From Metabacillus litoralis (GTDB lineage Bacteria; Bacillota; Bacilli; Bacillales; Bacillaceae), in NCBI RefSeq assembly GCF_003667825.1, contig NZ_CP033043.1:4534501-4598500 (forward strand): DNA of 64,000 nucleotides. The letters are read 5' to 3'. Positions 37,839 through 46,525 of the stretch are shown here, in pieces. The notes under the pieces are model-generated. The model was not told the origin of the DNA, searched no databases, and saw only the letters and a list, made by a program, of their open reading frames with translations. The position numbers were made by a program, and so were the translations under genes. The first letter of the stretch is position 1; each line of letters begins with the position of its first letter.

Positions 37839-38897
37839 ATGGATCTCATTAGAAAAGCAAAGTATTTGGTTGGTGGAAGGATCATCAAAACAGGAATAGC
37901 AGTTTTTCTGACTGTTATGATATGTGAATGGTTAAATTGGCCCGCAATGTTTGCTGCCATTACGGCTATTATTACAATTGAACCAACTGCCGCTAATTCA
38001 ATAAAAAAAGCATTTGTACGTTTTCCAGCAGCAGCGATAGGGGCGGCATATTCAATTGCATTTAATGTTGTGCTTGGGGATCACTCATATACATATGCAT
38101 TAGTAGCAATAGCAACAATTATGACATGTCATAAGCTACGTTTAAACGAGGGAACACTTGTAGCAACTCTTACAGGTGTTGCGATGATATCAACAGTTCA
38201 TGACCACTTTATTGCTTCTTTTTTCATTAGATTAGGTGCAACAAGCATTGGTTTGCTCGTTTCTACATTAGTAAACCTGTTTGTAATGAGTCCAAATTAT
38301 TCTCCAGCCATTCTTAATAAAATACGTGATCTCTTTTTAGAAACAGGAGATTTTATTGAAAGTCGTGGATTAGAAGTAGTGAACTTACATTCTAAAACAA
38401 ATAGAAATGAGTCAAGAAGCTGGTTTCAAAAATTAATGAAGAATATTGAAGCAATTGAGGTGCTTTGTCGCTATCAAAAGGAAGAATGGAAATATCACCG
38501 TTTTAGCCGTCAGGATATGAGAACGTTTCATTATGAGTATAAAAAGCTAAATATTCTACGGCAAATCCTTTACCACGCAGGAAACTTACTTACAATTTCA
38601 AATCAAAAGGTTAAGGTAAGTGAAAAAAATAAAGATCTTGTGGTAGAAATCGTTCGCTCAATAAAGGATATTCTTCATCATCAACAGTATGAAATAGAAA
38701 CCTCACATTTTGAGAAAATAAATCGGGTAACGGAGTTATTTTGGGATAGGAAGCCTGACCATTGTGACAGTCATCATTGTTTTGCGCCGGAAACTGTTAT
38801 CTTTTACGAACTCATTTCGATTTCTGATTTATTAGAGGAGCTAAATCATATCCAATCGTTAGAGCTTCGTCATCAAAAATTATATCAAAAAGAATGA
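37839..38897 (+). CDS. Aromatic acid exporter (ArAE/FUSC) family membrane protein
   Basis: A 352-residue protein. The N-terminal half (about residues 15-155) has five or six membrane helices with the family words GIAVFLTVMICEWLNWP and AAITAIITIEPTAANSIKKA. The C-terminal half is a soluble helical domain, as in B. subtilis YqjA-type members. The family is linked to efflux of aromatic carboxylates and fusaric acid, but few members have been tested. AAGGG lies rather far (13 bases) before the ATG. A terminator follows. The start is the first convincing one. Confidence 0.85.
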   Translation: MDLIRKAKYLVGGRIIKTGIAVFLTVMICEWLNWPAMFAAITAIITIEPTAANSIKKAFVRFPAAAIGAAYSIAFNVVLGDHSYTYALVAIATIMTCHKLRLNEGTLVATLTGVAMISTVHDHFIASFFIRLGATSIGLLVSTLVNLFVMSPNYSPAILNKIRDLFLETGDFIESRGLEVVNLHSKTNRNESRSWFQKLMKNIEAIEVLCRYQKEEWKYHRFSRQDMRTFHYEYKKLNILRQILYHAGNLLTISNQKVKVSEKNKDLVVEIVRSIKDILHHQQYEIETSHFEKINRVTELFWDRKPDHCDSHHCFAPETVIFYELISISDLLEELNHIQSLELRHQKLYQKE

Positions 38898-38903
38898 TAC
38901 TTT

Positions 38904-38930
38904 AGGCTTGCCAATTGGTGAGCTTTTTTT
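38904..38930 (+). terminator. Terminator after the exporter gene
   Basis: GGCTTGCC and GGTGAGCT pair around AATT with G-U pairs, followed by seven T residues. Confidence 0.7.
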
Positions 38931-39008
38931 AGTTTATTCCTACATTTTTGGTTATTTTTTAAGAAATACTAATTTACACTACTATGTCCTAAGAAAGGGT
39001 GTACATAT

Positions 39009-39818
39009 TTGCCTGAATTACCTGAAATGGAGAATTATAAACGTATTTTTGAAAAAAAGCTTGTTGGTAGAAAAATTGAAGCGGTTGAAGTTACAAGGGA
39101 GAAATCAATCAATAAGCCTGTTTTAGAGTTTGTTGATGCTGTTCAGGGGAAAACATTAGTGGCCGTCGAACGACGGGCAAAGCATTTAATATTCAAGCTG
39201 AATTCAGGAGAAAATCTATTATTACATTTGATGCTCGGGGGCCTCATGTATATTGGAAGTGACCAAGATAGTCCAGATCGCACAAAGCAGGTCACCATTT
39301 CTTTCGGTAATGATTTATTATATTTTATCGGGCTGCGTTTAGGATATCTTCATTTATTATCAAATGAAGAATTGGAAAAGGATTTTCATGATTTGGGACC
39401 AGAGCCACTTAGTCCAAACTTCACGCTTGAAGCTTTTGATCAAAGTATTCAGAAGAAAAGAGGTGCTTTAAAAACAACTCTAGTCAATCAAAGTTTCATT
39501 GCAGGTATCGGAAATCTATATTCAGATGAAATTTGCTTTGAAGCGAAGCTGTTACCATCTAGAAAAGGAAATGAGCTATCAGTACAAGAACGCTCTGCAC
39601 TTTTCCATGCCATACAAACAATTTTAAATAGAGGTCTTACGTATGGTGGATATATTGATATGCCTGTTTTTAAAACAGACAATTTAACAGGAAGTTATGA
39701 TCATCATTGTTATGTCTACAATAGAGAAGGAGAGCCTTGTCCTAGGTGTCAATCTTCAATAATTCGAGATGAACTATCATCAAGAAAAACGTTCTACTGT
39801 TTACAATGCCAAAAATAG
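39009..39818 (+). CDS. Fpg/Nei-family DNA glycosylase
   Basis: A 269-residue base-excision-repair enzyme. It starts PELPEMENYK after the initiator: the catalytic Pro2 and Glu3 of the family. The C-terminal zinc finger is CYVYNREGEPCPRCQSS with CLQCQK at the end. The helix-two-turn-helix KTTLVNQSFIAGIGNLYSDE is intact. Members remove oxidised bases and cut the strand at the site. The start is a TTG at 39009 giving the required N-terminal proline; AAGGGTG is upstream. Overall it resembles the Nei-like branch more than MutM, but the split is not certain. A second family gene (mutM) would be expected elsewhere. Confidence 0.9.
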   Translation: MPELPEMENYKRIFEKKLVGRKIEAVEVTREKSINKPVLEFVDAVQGKTLVAVERRAKHLIFKLNSGENLLLHLMLGGLMYIGSDQDSPDRTKQVTISFGNDLLYFIGLRLGYLHLLSNEELEKDFHDLGPEPLSPNFTLEAFDQSIQKKRGALKTTLVNQSFIAGIGNLYSDEICFEAKLLPSRKGNELSVQERSALFHAIQTILNRGLTYGGYIDMPVFKTDNLTGSYDHHCYVYNREGEPCPRCQSSIIRDELSSRKTFYCLQCQK

Positions 39819-39926
39819 TAGTGTTCTTTAATTGAGGCTATATTCTTGAATTAATGATGATTCTTGGATATGATAGATTAAGGGAATGAAACCGGTTTCC
39901 TAATTGGGAATAAAGAGGTGTTTTAA

Positions 39927-40838
39927 ATGAAATACAGACGTTTAGGAAGTACAGATTTAAAGGTTTCTGTAGTAGGGGTAGGAACATGGCAGTTTGGAGG
40001 AGATTGGGGAAAAGACTTTTCTCAAAATGAAGTTGATGCGATTCTCTCACATGCTAAAGGTTTAGGAATTAACTTGATTGATACAGCTGAATGTTATGGA
40101 CCACATCATATGTCTGAAAAGTTTATTGGTGATTTTCTTTCCAGAGATCGTCGTGAAGACTGGGTGCTTGCATCAAAGTTTGGTCATAAATGGCATGACA
40201 ATTGGGAACATGCATGGAGTGCAGATGCTGTGCGGGTACAATTAGAGGAATCATTGAAGGCATTAAAGACAGATTACATTGATCTATATCAATTTCATTC
40301 AGGTCCTGATGAGGTTTTTAATAATGATGATTTATGGACAATGCTTGATAAGCAGGTTCAAGCAGGAACAATCCGTAATTTAGGTATTTCTATCGGCGCA
40401 AACGATAATATCTATCAAACATCAAAAGCTACTGAGTTAAATGCTAAAGCAATTCAAGTTGTTTATAACCGTATTGATCAAGCACCTGAAGAAGAAGTAT
40501 TTCCTTCATGTATAGAGCAGGATTTAGGCGTATTAGCCAGGGTACCATTAGCAAGCGGATATTTAAGTGGGAAATATAATCCTGGTGCAACATTTAGTGA
40601 CAATGTCAGAAAAAATCATGAACAACAAGAAATCGATGAAAAGCTGAAACTAGTTGCAAAGATAAAGGAACAAGAAGTGCCAGAAGGAGTAAACATGGCA
40701 ACCTGGGCTTTAGCATGGTGTCTTCAGCATCCTGCAGTCACAACTGTTATTCCTGGATGCAAAAGCCCAGAGCAAGTGGAAGCAAATGCAAAGGCTGCAG
40801 ATTTGGTAAAAGATCATCATCCATCAGATATAGAGTAA
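39927..40838 (+). CDS. Aldo/keto reductase
   Basis: A 303-residue NADPH-dependent reductase with a TIM barrel fold. The catalytic tetrad is visible: Asp in LIDTAECYGPH, Tyr in the same motif, Lys in ASKFGHKW and His in LYQFHSGPD. The NADPH-binding end is VTTVIPGCKSPEQVEAN. The gene has AGAGGTG seven bases before the ATG, is complete and ends in a hairpin. It belongs to the wide AKR group used for aldehyde or ketone detoxification; no substrate can be named. Confidence 0.95.
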   Translation: MKYRRLGSTDLKVSVVGVGTWQFGGDWGKDFSQNEVDAILSHAKGLGINLIDTAECYGPHHMSEKFIGDFLSRDRREDWVLASKFGHKWHDNWEHAWSADAVRVQLEESLKALKTDYIDLYQFHSGPDEVFNNDDLWTMLDKQVQAGTIRNLGISIGANDNIYQTSKATELNAKAIQVVYNRIDQAPEEEVFPSCIEQDLGVLARVPLASGYLSGKYNPGATFSDNVRKNHEQQEIDEKLKLVAKIKEQEVPEGVNMATWALAWCLQHPAVTTVIPGCKSPEQVEANAKAADLVKDHHPSDIE

Positions 40839-40865
40839 TGGCGAAAAGGTAGAGGGATGCCTAAC

Positions 40866-40902
40866 AAAAAATGGTCCAGCTTATGAGCTGGGTCATTTTT
40901 TG
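40866..40902 (+). terminator. Terminator after the aldo/keto reductase gene
   Basis: AAAATGGTCCAGCT pairs with AGCTGGGTCATTTT around TATG, with a T-run. Confidence 0.87.
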
Positions 40903-40924
40903 TATGTGGGGAGGAACTGTATAA

Positions 40925-41605
40925 TTATTCGTATACGTACTGCAAAAGGGGGAAAAGCATACGTAAAAAAGGAGTATGCATGCTTCAGTAAAGTAACCTT
41001 CATGAGATCCAATAAATGATGGTGAAAATGGTCAAGATTATATTTTTATAAAAAGGTAAAAAAGCATACGCAAATAAGGAATATGCATGCTTTTACATAG
41101 AGAAGCAGTAAAAAACCATTCGTAAGATCCAAAAAAAGTAAAAATAGATCCTAAAAGCAAATAAATTTGTAATTTTTTTCTATATACGTATCGATTTTTG
41201 ATGAAAAAGGAAAAAATGCATACGCAAATAAGGAATATGCATGCTTTTACATAGAGGAGTAGTAAAAAACCATTCGTAAGATCCAAAAAAAGTAAAAATA
41301 GATCCTAAAAGTGAATAGAGTTGTAACTATTTTCCATATACGTATAGATTTTTGATGAAAAAGGAAAAAATGCATACGCAAATAAGGAATATGCATGCTT
41401 TTACATAGAGGAGTAGTAAAAAACCATTCGTAAGATCCAAAAAAAGTAAAAATAGATCCTAAAAGCGAATGAATTTGTAACTATTTTCCATATACGTATC
41501 GATTTTTGATGAAAAAGGAAAAATAGCATACGTAAATAAGAAATATGCATGCTTTTACATAGAGGAGTAGTAAAAAACCATTCGTAAGATCCAAAAAAAG
41601 TAAAA
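40925..41605. repeat. Tandem array 4: about 154-bp unit, related to array 3
   Basis: GCATACG starts at 40957, 41074, 41218, 41372 and 41526. The last two steps are exactly 154 bases; the first two are shorter (117 and 144), with more divergence. Each unit has an ATATGCATGCTTTTACATAG hairpin arm paired with the GCATACG area, then CCATTCGTAAGATCC, an A-rich stretch and CATATACGTATCG. Order and spacing match array 3 (GCATACGCAAA core, CCATATGCGAATG, A-rich tract), so both belong to one family. The first copy begins 80 or so bases after the aldo/keto reductase terminator. No coding role is likely. Confidence 0.88.
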
Positions 41606-41650
41606 AGTTCTTCTTGAAAATGACCTGAATTGTGATAATGCCTGTAATAG

Positions 41651-41696
41651 ATAAAGTAAAAAAGATAGCGGGAATCCCCTATCTTTTTTACTTTAT
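41651..41696. terminator. Long hairpin after array 4
   Basis: An 18-bp perfect stem, ATAAAGTAAAAAAGATAG (41651-41668) with its complement at 41679-41696, with a GGG/CCC pair in the loop. It has the look of a terminator but no gene precedes it except the array. Beyond it, 41697-41814 presumably holds the promoter of the next gene. Confidence 0.6.
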
Positions 41697-41814
41697 CCAA
41701 GTACTTTATCTATCTAGTTAAAGGAACCGGACGAACACGTTAGTAATAACCTATAGAAAGGAGCCTAAGAAAATATGTACAGGTGCTCTTTACAAAGTTT
41801 GAAGGGGGAGTACT

Positions 41815-43002
41815 ATGAATCGAAATGCTCATCATCAGTTTTCTACAAAAGCAATTCATGCTGGATATGACCCGAAAGAACATAGTGATAGCTTAACACC
41901 ACCAGTTTATCAAACATCCACCTTTACATTTTCGACATTAGAACAGGGAGCAAAGCGGTTTTCTGGAGAAGAAGAGGGCTATATCTATTCCAGACTTTCG
42001 AATCCAACAGTTGCGGTTTTAGAAGAGAGGATGGCTCAGTTAGAAGATGGGGAAGCGGCTCTTGCCTTTTCATCAGGAATGGCAGCAGTTTCTGCTGCTC
42101 TTATTGGGCTGACAAAAACAAATGACCATATTTTATGCTCAAAAGGAATATATGGATGCACCTTTGGACTACTACAATTATTGAAAAATAAATATCATAT
42201 CGAGTATTCATTCTCAGATCTATCTACAACTGAAGAAATATGTTCACAAATAAAAGAAAATACGGCGTGTATTTATATTGAAACACCAATAAATCCTACA
42301 ATGCGATTAATTGATTTAGAAAAGGTAACAGCAGTTGCAAATGAAAAGGGAGTCAAAGTAGTAGTAGACAACACTTTTTCAACTCCTTATTTGCAAAAAC
42401 CCATTTCTTTAGGATGTGACCTCGTCATTCATAGCGGCACGAAATATATTGGTGGTCATGGAGATGTTATGGCAGGTGTAGTTGTTGGTAGTGACGAACT
42501 GATTAAGACTTTAAAGGGGACGGTACAAAAGGACATAGGTGGCGTTATTGCACCGTTTGATGCTTGGCTGTTGTTAAGAGGAATAAAAACACTAGCTGTT
42601 AGAATGGATCGACATAGTGAAAATGCAGAGAAAATTGCTTTAAGCCTTAAGAAACACTCCAAAATTAAAAATGTCTATTATCCTGGAGATCCAGAACATC
42701 CTGACTATCACATTATGAAAAAACAGATGAGAAATGGTGGAGGTTTACTTTCTTTTGAACTGAAAGGCACATACGAAGATACGGTGAGATTTGTTAATCA
42801 ACTTAAGCTTATCCCAATAGCAGTGAGCTTAGGTGATGCGGAAACACTTATTCAGCATCCTGCATCGATGACACATTCAGTCATACCTGAAGAAGTGAGG
42901 ATTAAAATGGGCATAACAAATCAGCTATTAAGGCTATCTGTTGGTCTGGAGGCTTGGGAGGATATTTGGGAAGACATAAATACTGCCTTAAAGGCTATTT
43001 AA
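41815..43002 (+). CDS. Methionine gamma-lyase (Cys/Met metabolism PLP enzyme)
   Basis: A 395-residue enzyme of the trans-sulphuration family. Lys210 in VIHSGTKYIGGHGD would bind pyridoxal phosphate. Cys115 in GIYGCTFGLLQL is at the place of the Cys that marks methionine gamma-lyases (Cys116 in the Pseudomonas enzyme); cystathionine lyases and synthases usually lack it. The enzyme would split methionine into methanethiol, ammonia and 2-oxobutyrate. GGGGGAG lies 5 bases before the ATG. No S-box or T-box is seen upstream. It is a single gene ended by a hairpin. O-acetylhomoserine lyase is the main alternative. Confidence 0.85.
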   Translation: MNRNAHHQFSTKAIHAGYDPKEHSDSLTPPVYQTSTFTFSTLEQGAKRFSGEEEGYIYSRLSNPTVAVLEERMAQLEDGEAALAFSSGMAAVSAALIGLTKTNDHILCSKGIYGCTFGLLQLLKNKYHIEYSFSDLSTTEEICSQIKENTACIYIETPINPTMRLIDLEKVTAVANEKGVKVVVDNTFSTPYLQKPISLGCDLVIHSGTKYIGGHGDVMAGVVVGSDELIKTLKGTVQKDIGGVIAPFDAWLLLRGIKTLAVRMDRHSENAEKIALSLKKHSKIKNVYYPGDPEHPDYHIMKKQMRNGGGLLSFELKGTYEDTVRFVNQLKLIPIAVSLGDAETLIQHPASMTHSVIPEEVRIKMGITNQLLRLSVGLEAWEDIWEDINTALKAI

Positions 43003-43004
43003 AG

Positions 43005-43033
43005 ACTAGTAGTGAAAAGCTGCTAGTTTTTTA
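43005..43033 (+). terminator. Terminator after the methionine gamma-lyase gene
   Basis: ACTAGTAG (43005-43012) pairs with CTGCTAGT (43020-43027), with one G-U pair, then five T residues. Confidence 0.8.
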
Positions 43034-43097
43034 TTAATGTCATATCACGGTTTAGTGGTATCACATTCAGCCAAGAAAACACAAGATTTAGGCTAGT

Positions 43098-43150
43098 AAA
43101 AAGGACAGGTTATTTCTAGATTGGATACACATGTAGCTACTGTCCTTTTT
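43098..43150. terminator. Hairpin at the 3' end of the Spo0E-like gene
   Basis: AAAAAGGACAG (43098-43108) pairs with CTGTCCTTTTT (43140-43150) across a 31-base loop; A- and T-runs suit termination in either direction. Confidence 0.65.
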
Positions 43151-43152
43151 AC

Positions 43153-43323
43153 CTAGCTGCAGGATTTTAGTAGTAATTGTGTTTCGAAAATTAATCGATC
43201 CAATTCTTGGCTATATTTAATTGTTTCAGGACTATTTATCCCTTTTGTTTGTGCAGAAGTAATCATCAGCTTTCTTACTAAGTCTATTTTATGCCCTAAT
43301 TCCGGATTTATCGTTTCATTCAT
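43153..43323 (-). CDS. Spo0E-like aspartyl-phosphate phosphatase, small gene
   Basis: A 56-residue protein read on the minus strand from the ATG at 43323 to the TAG at 43153-43155. The sequence MNETINPELGHKIDLVRKLM is followed by a turn and the signature KYSQELDRLIFETQ, which contains the SQELD motif of Spo0E-family phosphatases. These small helical-hairpin proteins remove phosphate from Spo0A or related regulators and delay sporulation. AGGGG lies 9 bases before the start. The gene is too short for usual ORF cut-offs. It lies between the methionine gamma-lyase gene and the ger operon, transcribed opposite to both. Confidence 0.85.
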   Translation of the reverse strand: MNETINPELGHKIDLVRKLMITSAQTKGINSPETIKYSQELDRLIFETQLLLKSCS

Positions 43324-43575
43324 TTTGCATAACCCCTATACTAAACAAATCTTATATACCTATTATTATAGATAATTGTTAATTATGGAATGGCTTCGAC
43401 AATCAATCTATGTATCAGACAAAATTTTTACCCATTTTGACAAATTTTTAACACCCAACTTCTCGTCTAGTTCTATTTATTCAATTAAAAACTTTACTAG
43501 ATCATACTAAAAAGTCCTTTTTTGACCATAATAATCCATATATCCAATTACAAATAGGATGTAGGATGTGTTGTG

Positions 43576-43812
43576 ATGAGAACTTTGATGTTAATTGCAA
43601 TTTTTATGATCTTAAGTGTATTAGTGGCACAAATAGACGCATTGCTTTATAAGACAGATCTCTGGAATGAGCTTAAAACACTGTTAAGAATAGACCCAGG
43701 ATCAAACAAATGGATGGTTTATGCTTTTTTATTGATAGGATTTATCTATTCTATCGTTAACGGAGTAAAGGAAAAGCTACAAAAACTCAAAAAAATTGGA
43801 AGTTTTGAATAG
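43576..43812 (+). CDS. Small two-helix membrane protein of the ger operon (D-subunit type)
   Basis: About 78 residues with two membrane helices (about residues 2-18 and 48-64) and a basic tail. It lies 2 bases before the GerB-type gene, so it belongs to the same operon. Some Bacillus germinant-receptor operons carry a small fourth gene of this layout, called the D subunit, which modulates receptor function. I use the ATG at 43576 (a GTG one codon earlier is also possible), with AGGATG upstream. A CATACTA at 43503-43509 could be a sigma-G -10 element but lacks a good -35 partner. Confidence 0.72.
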   Translation: MRTLMLIAIFMILSVLVAQIDALLYKTDLWNELKTLLRIDPGSNKWMVYAFLLIGFIYSIVNGVKEKLQKLKKIGSFE

Positions 43813-43814
43813 GT

Positions 43815-44924
43815 ATGAAACAACAGGTAGAGAAAATCTCACTTTGGCAGCTGTATATTCTTATTATTTGTTTTCAAATAGGAAGTGCAACACTTGTTGG
43901 TATTGGGAATGAGGCAAAGCAGGATGCATGGATTGCCATTATAATAGCAACGGTATTTGGAGCCTGTCTTATACTGTATTATTTCTTTTTGCTTTCTAGA
44001 TTACCAGGAAAGAATTTATTTGAAATATTCGGTTTTTGTTTTGGAAAATGGATAGGGAAGTTTTTAACACTACTGTATGTCATTTATTTTTTTTATATTT
44101 CCGCAAGGGTTTTACGAGATTTTGGTGAGCTACTTGTTTCGACTATTTTTGAAGTAACACCATTGGAGATCATCTCCATCACGATGATGTTGGTGATTAT
44201 TTATATGCTTCAGCTTGGATTGGAAGTGCTTGGTCGAACAAGTGAGGTGTTTTTTCCTTATGTTGTAACTTTTATATTAGTAACGGGTATTGCCATTTGG
44301 CTTTCAGGGGGCTTAGAGATTAGTAATTTACGTCCTGTATTAGGAGATGGATTTAAGCCAATTAAAAAGGCATTATTCCCGCAGTTAATTACTTTTCCAT
44401 TTGGTGAAGCCATTACATTTATGGTTGTTGGCGCTTATATAGGTGCTAAGAAGCGTGTGGGAAAAGTTAGTGCTGCTGCGGTTGTAACAAGTGGACTTAT
44501 CCTTACGTATGGTTCATTTATTCAAATTGCCACACTAGGGGCAGATTTAAAGGAGAGAGCAACATTTCCTTTATTAAGTGCTTCAAGGGAAATTTCTTTA
44601 CTTAACTTTATAGAAAGGGTCGACTTAATAATTGTCTTCTTTGTTATGTTCGGAATTATTGTAAAGGTAAGTTTGTTTTTCTATGGGGGACTAAAGGGGC
44701 TTGAATACATTATAAATAAACCGTATCGAAGTATGACGTTGCCAATGGGTACATTAGTTGCTTTTATATCTGTTGTGGTTAGTCACAATTTTATCGAGCA
44801 TATAGAAGAGGGACTAGTATTTGTTCCCTTTTATTTACATCTTCCATTTCAGTTTGGAATTCCGATGCTTATCCTTCCTATCTTGTTGTGGAAAACAAAG
44901 AAAAAGGAGACGACTAGCCTATGA
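43815..44924 (+). CDS. GerAB-family spore germination permease subunit
   Basis: A 369-residue protein with about ten membrane helices, related to amino acid permeases of the APC superfamily. The first helix, QLYILIICFQIGSATLVGIG, holds the small-residue break typical of the GerAB/GerBB subunit that binds the germinant in the inner spore membrane. It overlaps the next gene by four bases (ATGA) and starts 2 bases after the small D gene. The order B-A-C in this operon differs from the common A-B-C. It is expected to be expressed late in the forespore under sigma-G. The germinant cannot be predicted. Confidence 0.93.
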   Translation: MKQQVEKISLWQLYILIICFQIGSATLVGIGNEAKQDAWIAIIIATVFGACLILYYFFLLSRLPGKNLFEIFGFCFGKWIGKFLTLLYVIYFFYISARVLRDFGELLVSTIFEVTPLEIISITMMLVIIYMLQLGLEVLGRTSEVFFPYVVTFILVTGIAIWLSGGLEISNLRPVLGDGFKPIKKALFPQLITFPFGEAITFMVVGAYIGAKKRVGKVSAAAVVTSGLILTYGSFIQIATLGADLKERATFPLLSASREISLLNFIERVDLIIVFFVMFGIIVKVSLFFYGGLKGLEYIINKPYRSMTLPMGTLVAFISVVVSHNFIEHIEEGLVFVPFYLHLPFQFGIPMLILPILLWKTKKKETTSL

Positions 44925-46525
44925 GTATACTTTCGACACTATTTAGAAGAAGAAGTAATAAAAATAGTGGGAAAACATCAGAGAAGGAACTCTATGATAA
45001 AGAAGGTATACCAAAGAACTATGATTTTTCCCTAGAGAAAAATATACAAAGTATAAAAGAAATATTTTATTCAACGTCTGATTACGAGGAAATAAACATA
45101 AAAGTCGGAAACCTTGAGGGATGTGTTTGTTATTTAGGAACAACTTTAAGTAAGATAGATTTGAATTCGCAAGTCTTAGAACCACTAAGGTCTGCCTTTC
45201 AAAAGGATGAAGAAGCTTATCAAGATATGAATTTGATAAGAGAAGCATATTTTCCAGCAGTATCTTATGAATTTGCTGAAACATTGCATCAGCTTGTTTG
45301 GTATATGCTGAATGGTTTCGCAATTGTGATGGTTGACCAACATACGAAGGCTTTAGCTTTAAATATCGGTGGTACCGAAAAACGGTCTATAGTAGAGCCG
45401 AGTACACAGACAATTATTCGTGGTCCTAAGGATGGATTTGTTGAAGATCTTCACACAAATATTGGGTTGGTCCGTAAAAGAATAAAAAATCCCAGATTGG
45501 TATTTGAAGAGTTCAATGTAGGAAGTGACTCTAATACACAGTTGGTCATTGGCTACATGAAGGGAATTGTAAATGAGGATATCCTAAGTGAGGTAAAGCA
45601 AAGAATTAACAAGATTAATGCTTCCGGTTTATTAGACACAGGGAATGTAGAAGAGTATATAACGGATCAAACCTTTACGTTTTTTCCGCTAGTTTTTAAT
45701 ACTGAAAGACCTGATAGCATAAGTGGAAATATCCTTGAGGGGAAAATTGCCATCTTTTTAGATGGAACACCCTTTGTCTTAGTTGTTCCAAGTGTATTTA
45801 CTGATTTTTTTCAGTCAACAGAGGATTATTATCAGCCGTTTTTTATGACAAGCTTTATTAGGGTAATCCGTTATATTTCGTTTATGATTACTCTAACTTT
45901 TCCTTCTTTGTATGTAGCGATTACAACTTTTCATCATGAATTACTGCCTACTCCTTTATTAATTAGTGTACAAAGTCAGCGGGAGGGAGTTCCATTTCCT
46001 GCAGTGATTGAGATTTTACTTATGGAGCTTACATTTGAAGTATTAAGAGAAGCTGGAATTCGAATGCCACGCGCCGTTGGCCAAACATTATCAATCGTTG
46101 GTGCACTTGTTATTGGACAGGCTGCAGTTGAAGCAGGACTTGTTTCAAATGTATTAGTCGTTGTTGTTGCGTTTTCTGCCATTTCAAGCTTTGTTTCACC
46201 AATCTATAATTTCTCAATTGCAGCGCGGTTAATTCGATTTATTCTAATATTTATGGCTGCTTCTTTGGGGCTTTATGGAATTTTTTTATCATTAATTGTA
46301 ATGGTTATTCACTTAGTAAGTTTACGAACATTTGGAATTCCATATTTAACACCGGTGGCACCATTTAAACTGAGAGATCAAACTGATGTTTTTATTCGAT
46401 TCCCTCTATGGGCTGATAAATTTAGACCTTCTTATTTAATGACCAAATCACCAATGAAAATGAAGGATACTAAAAAACCATCACCTCCCGAACAACAATC
46501 AGAAGGGGAAAAGAAAAATGAATAA
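44921..46525 (+). CDS. GerAA-family spore germination protein
   Basis: A 534-residue subunit of the germinant receptor. A large hydrophilic N-terminal region (about residues 1-280) is followed by four or five helices (about 285-480) with the family stretches QSQREGVPFPAVIEILLMEL and RMPRAVGQTLSIVGALVIGQ, both almost invariant in GerAA proteins. The tail is charged and Pro-rich. It overlaps gerB-type by 4 bases and gerC-type by 8 bases. AAGGAG lies 11 bases before the ATG. It would form the channel-like core of the receptor. Confidence 0.96.
   Translation: MSILSTLFRRRSNKNSGKTSEKELYDKEGIPKNYDFSLEKNIQSIKEIFYSTSDYEEINIKVGNLEGCVCYLGTTLSKIDLNSQVLEPLRSAFQKDEEAYQDMNLIREAYFPAVSYEFAETLHQLVWYMLNGFAIVMVDQHTKALALNIGGTEKRSIVEPSTQTIIRGPKDGFVEDLHTNIGLVRKRIKNPRLVFEEFNVGSDSNTQLVIGYMKGIVNEDILSEVKQRINKINASGLLDTGNVEEYITDQTFTFFPLVFNTERPDSISGNILEGKIAIFLDGTPFVLVVPSVFTDFFQSTEDYYQPFFMTSFIRVIRYISFMITLTFPSLYVAITTFHHELLPTPLLISVQSQREGVPFPAVIEILLMELTFEVLREAGIRMPRAVGQTLSIVGALVIGQAAVEAGLVSNVLVVVVAFSAISSFVSPIYNFSIAARLIRFILIFMAASLGLYGIFLSLIVMVIHLVSLRTFGIPYLTPVAPFKLRDQTDVFIRFPLWADKFRPSYLMTKSPMKMKDTKKPSPPEQQSEGEKKNE

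Noticed and set aside
38908..39126. 72-residue open frame overlapping the glycosylase start
   Set aside because: It runs through a terminator and into the Fpg/Nei gene in another frame.
41697..41814. SAM riboswitch before the methionine gamma-lyase gene
   Set aside because: None of the S-box core words is present; only a simple hairpin precedes the gap.
43503..43509. Sigma-G -10 element CATACTA before the ger operon
   Set aside because: No acceptable -35 (such as GAATA or GCATA) lies 17-19 bases upstream, so it is only suggestive.
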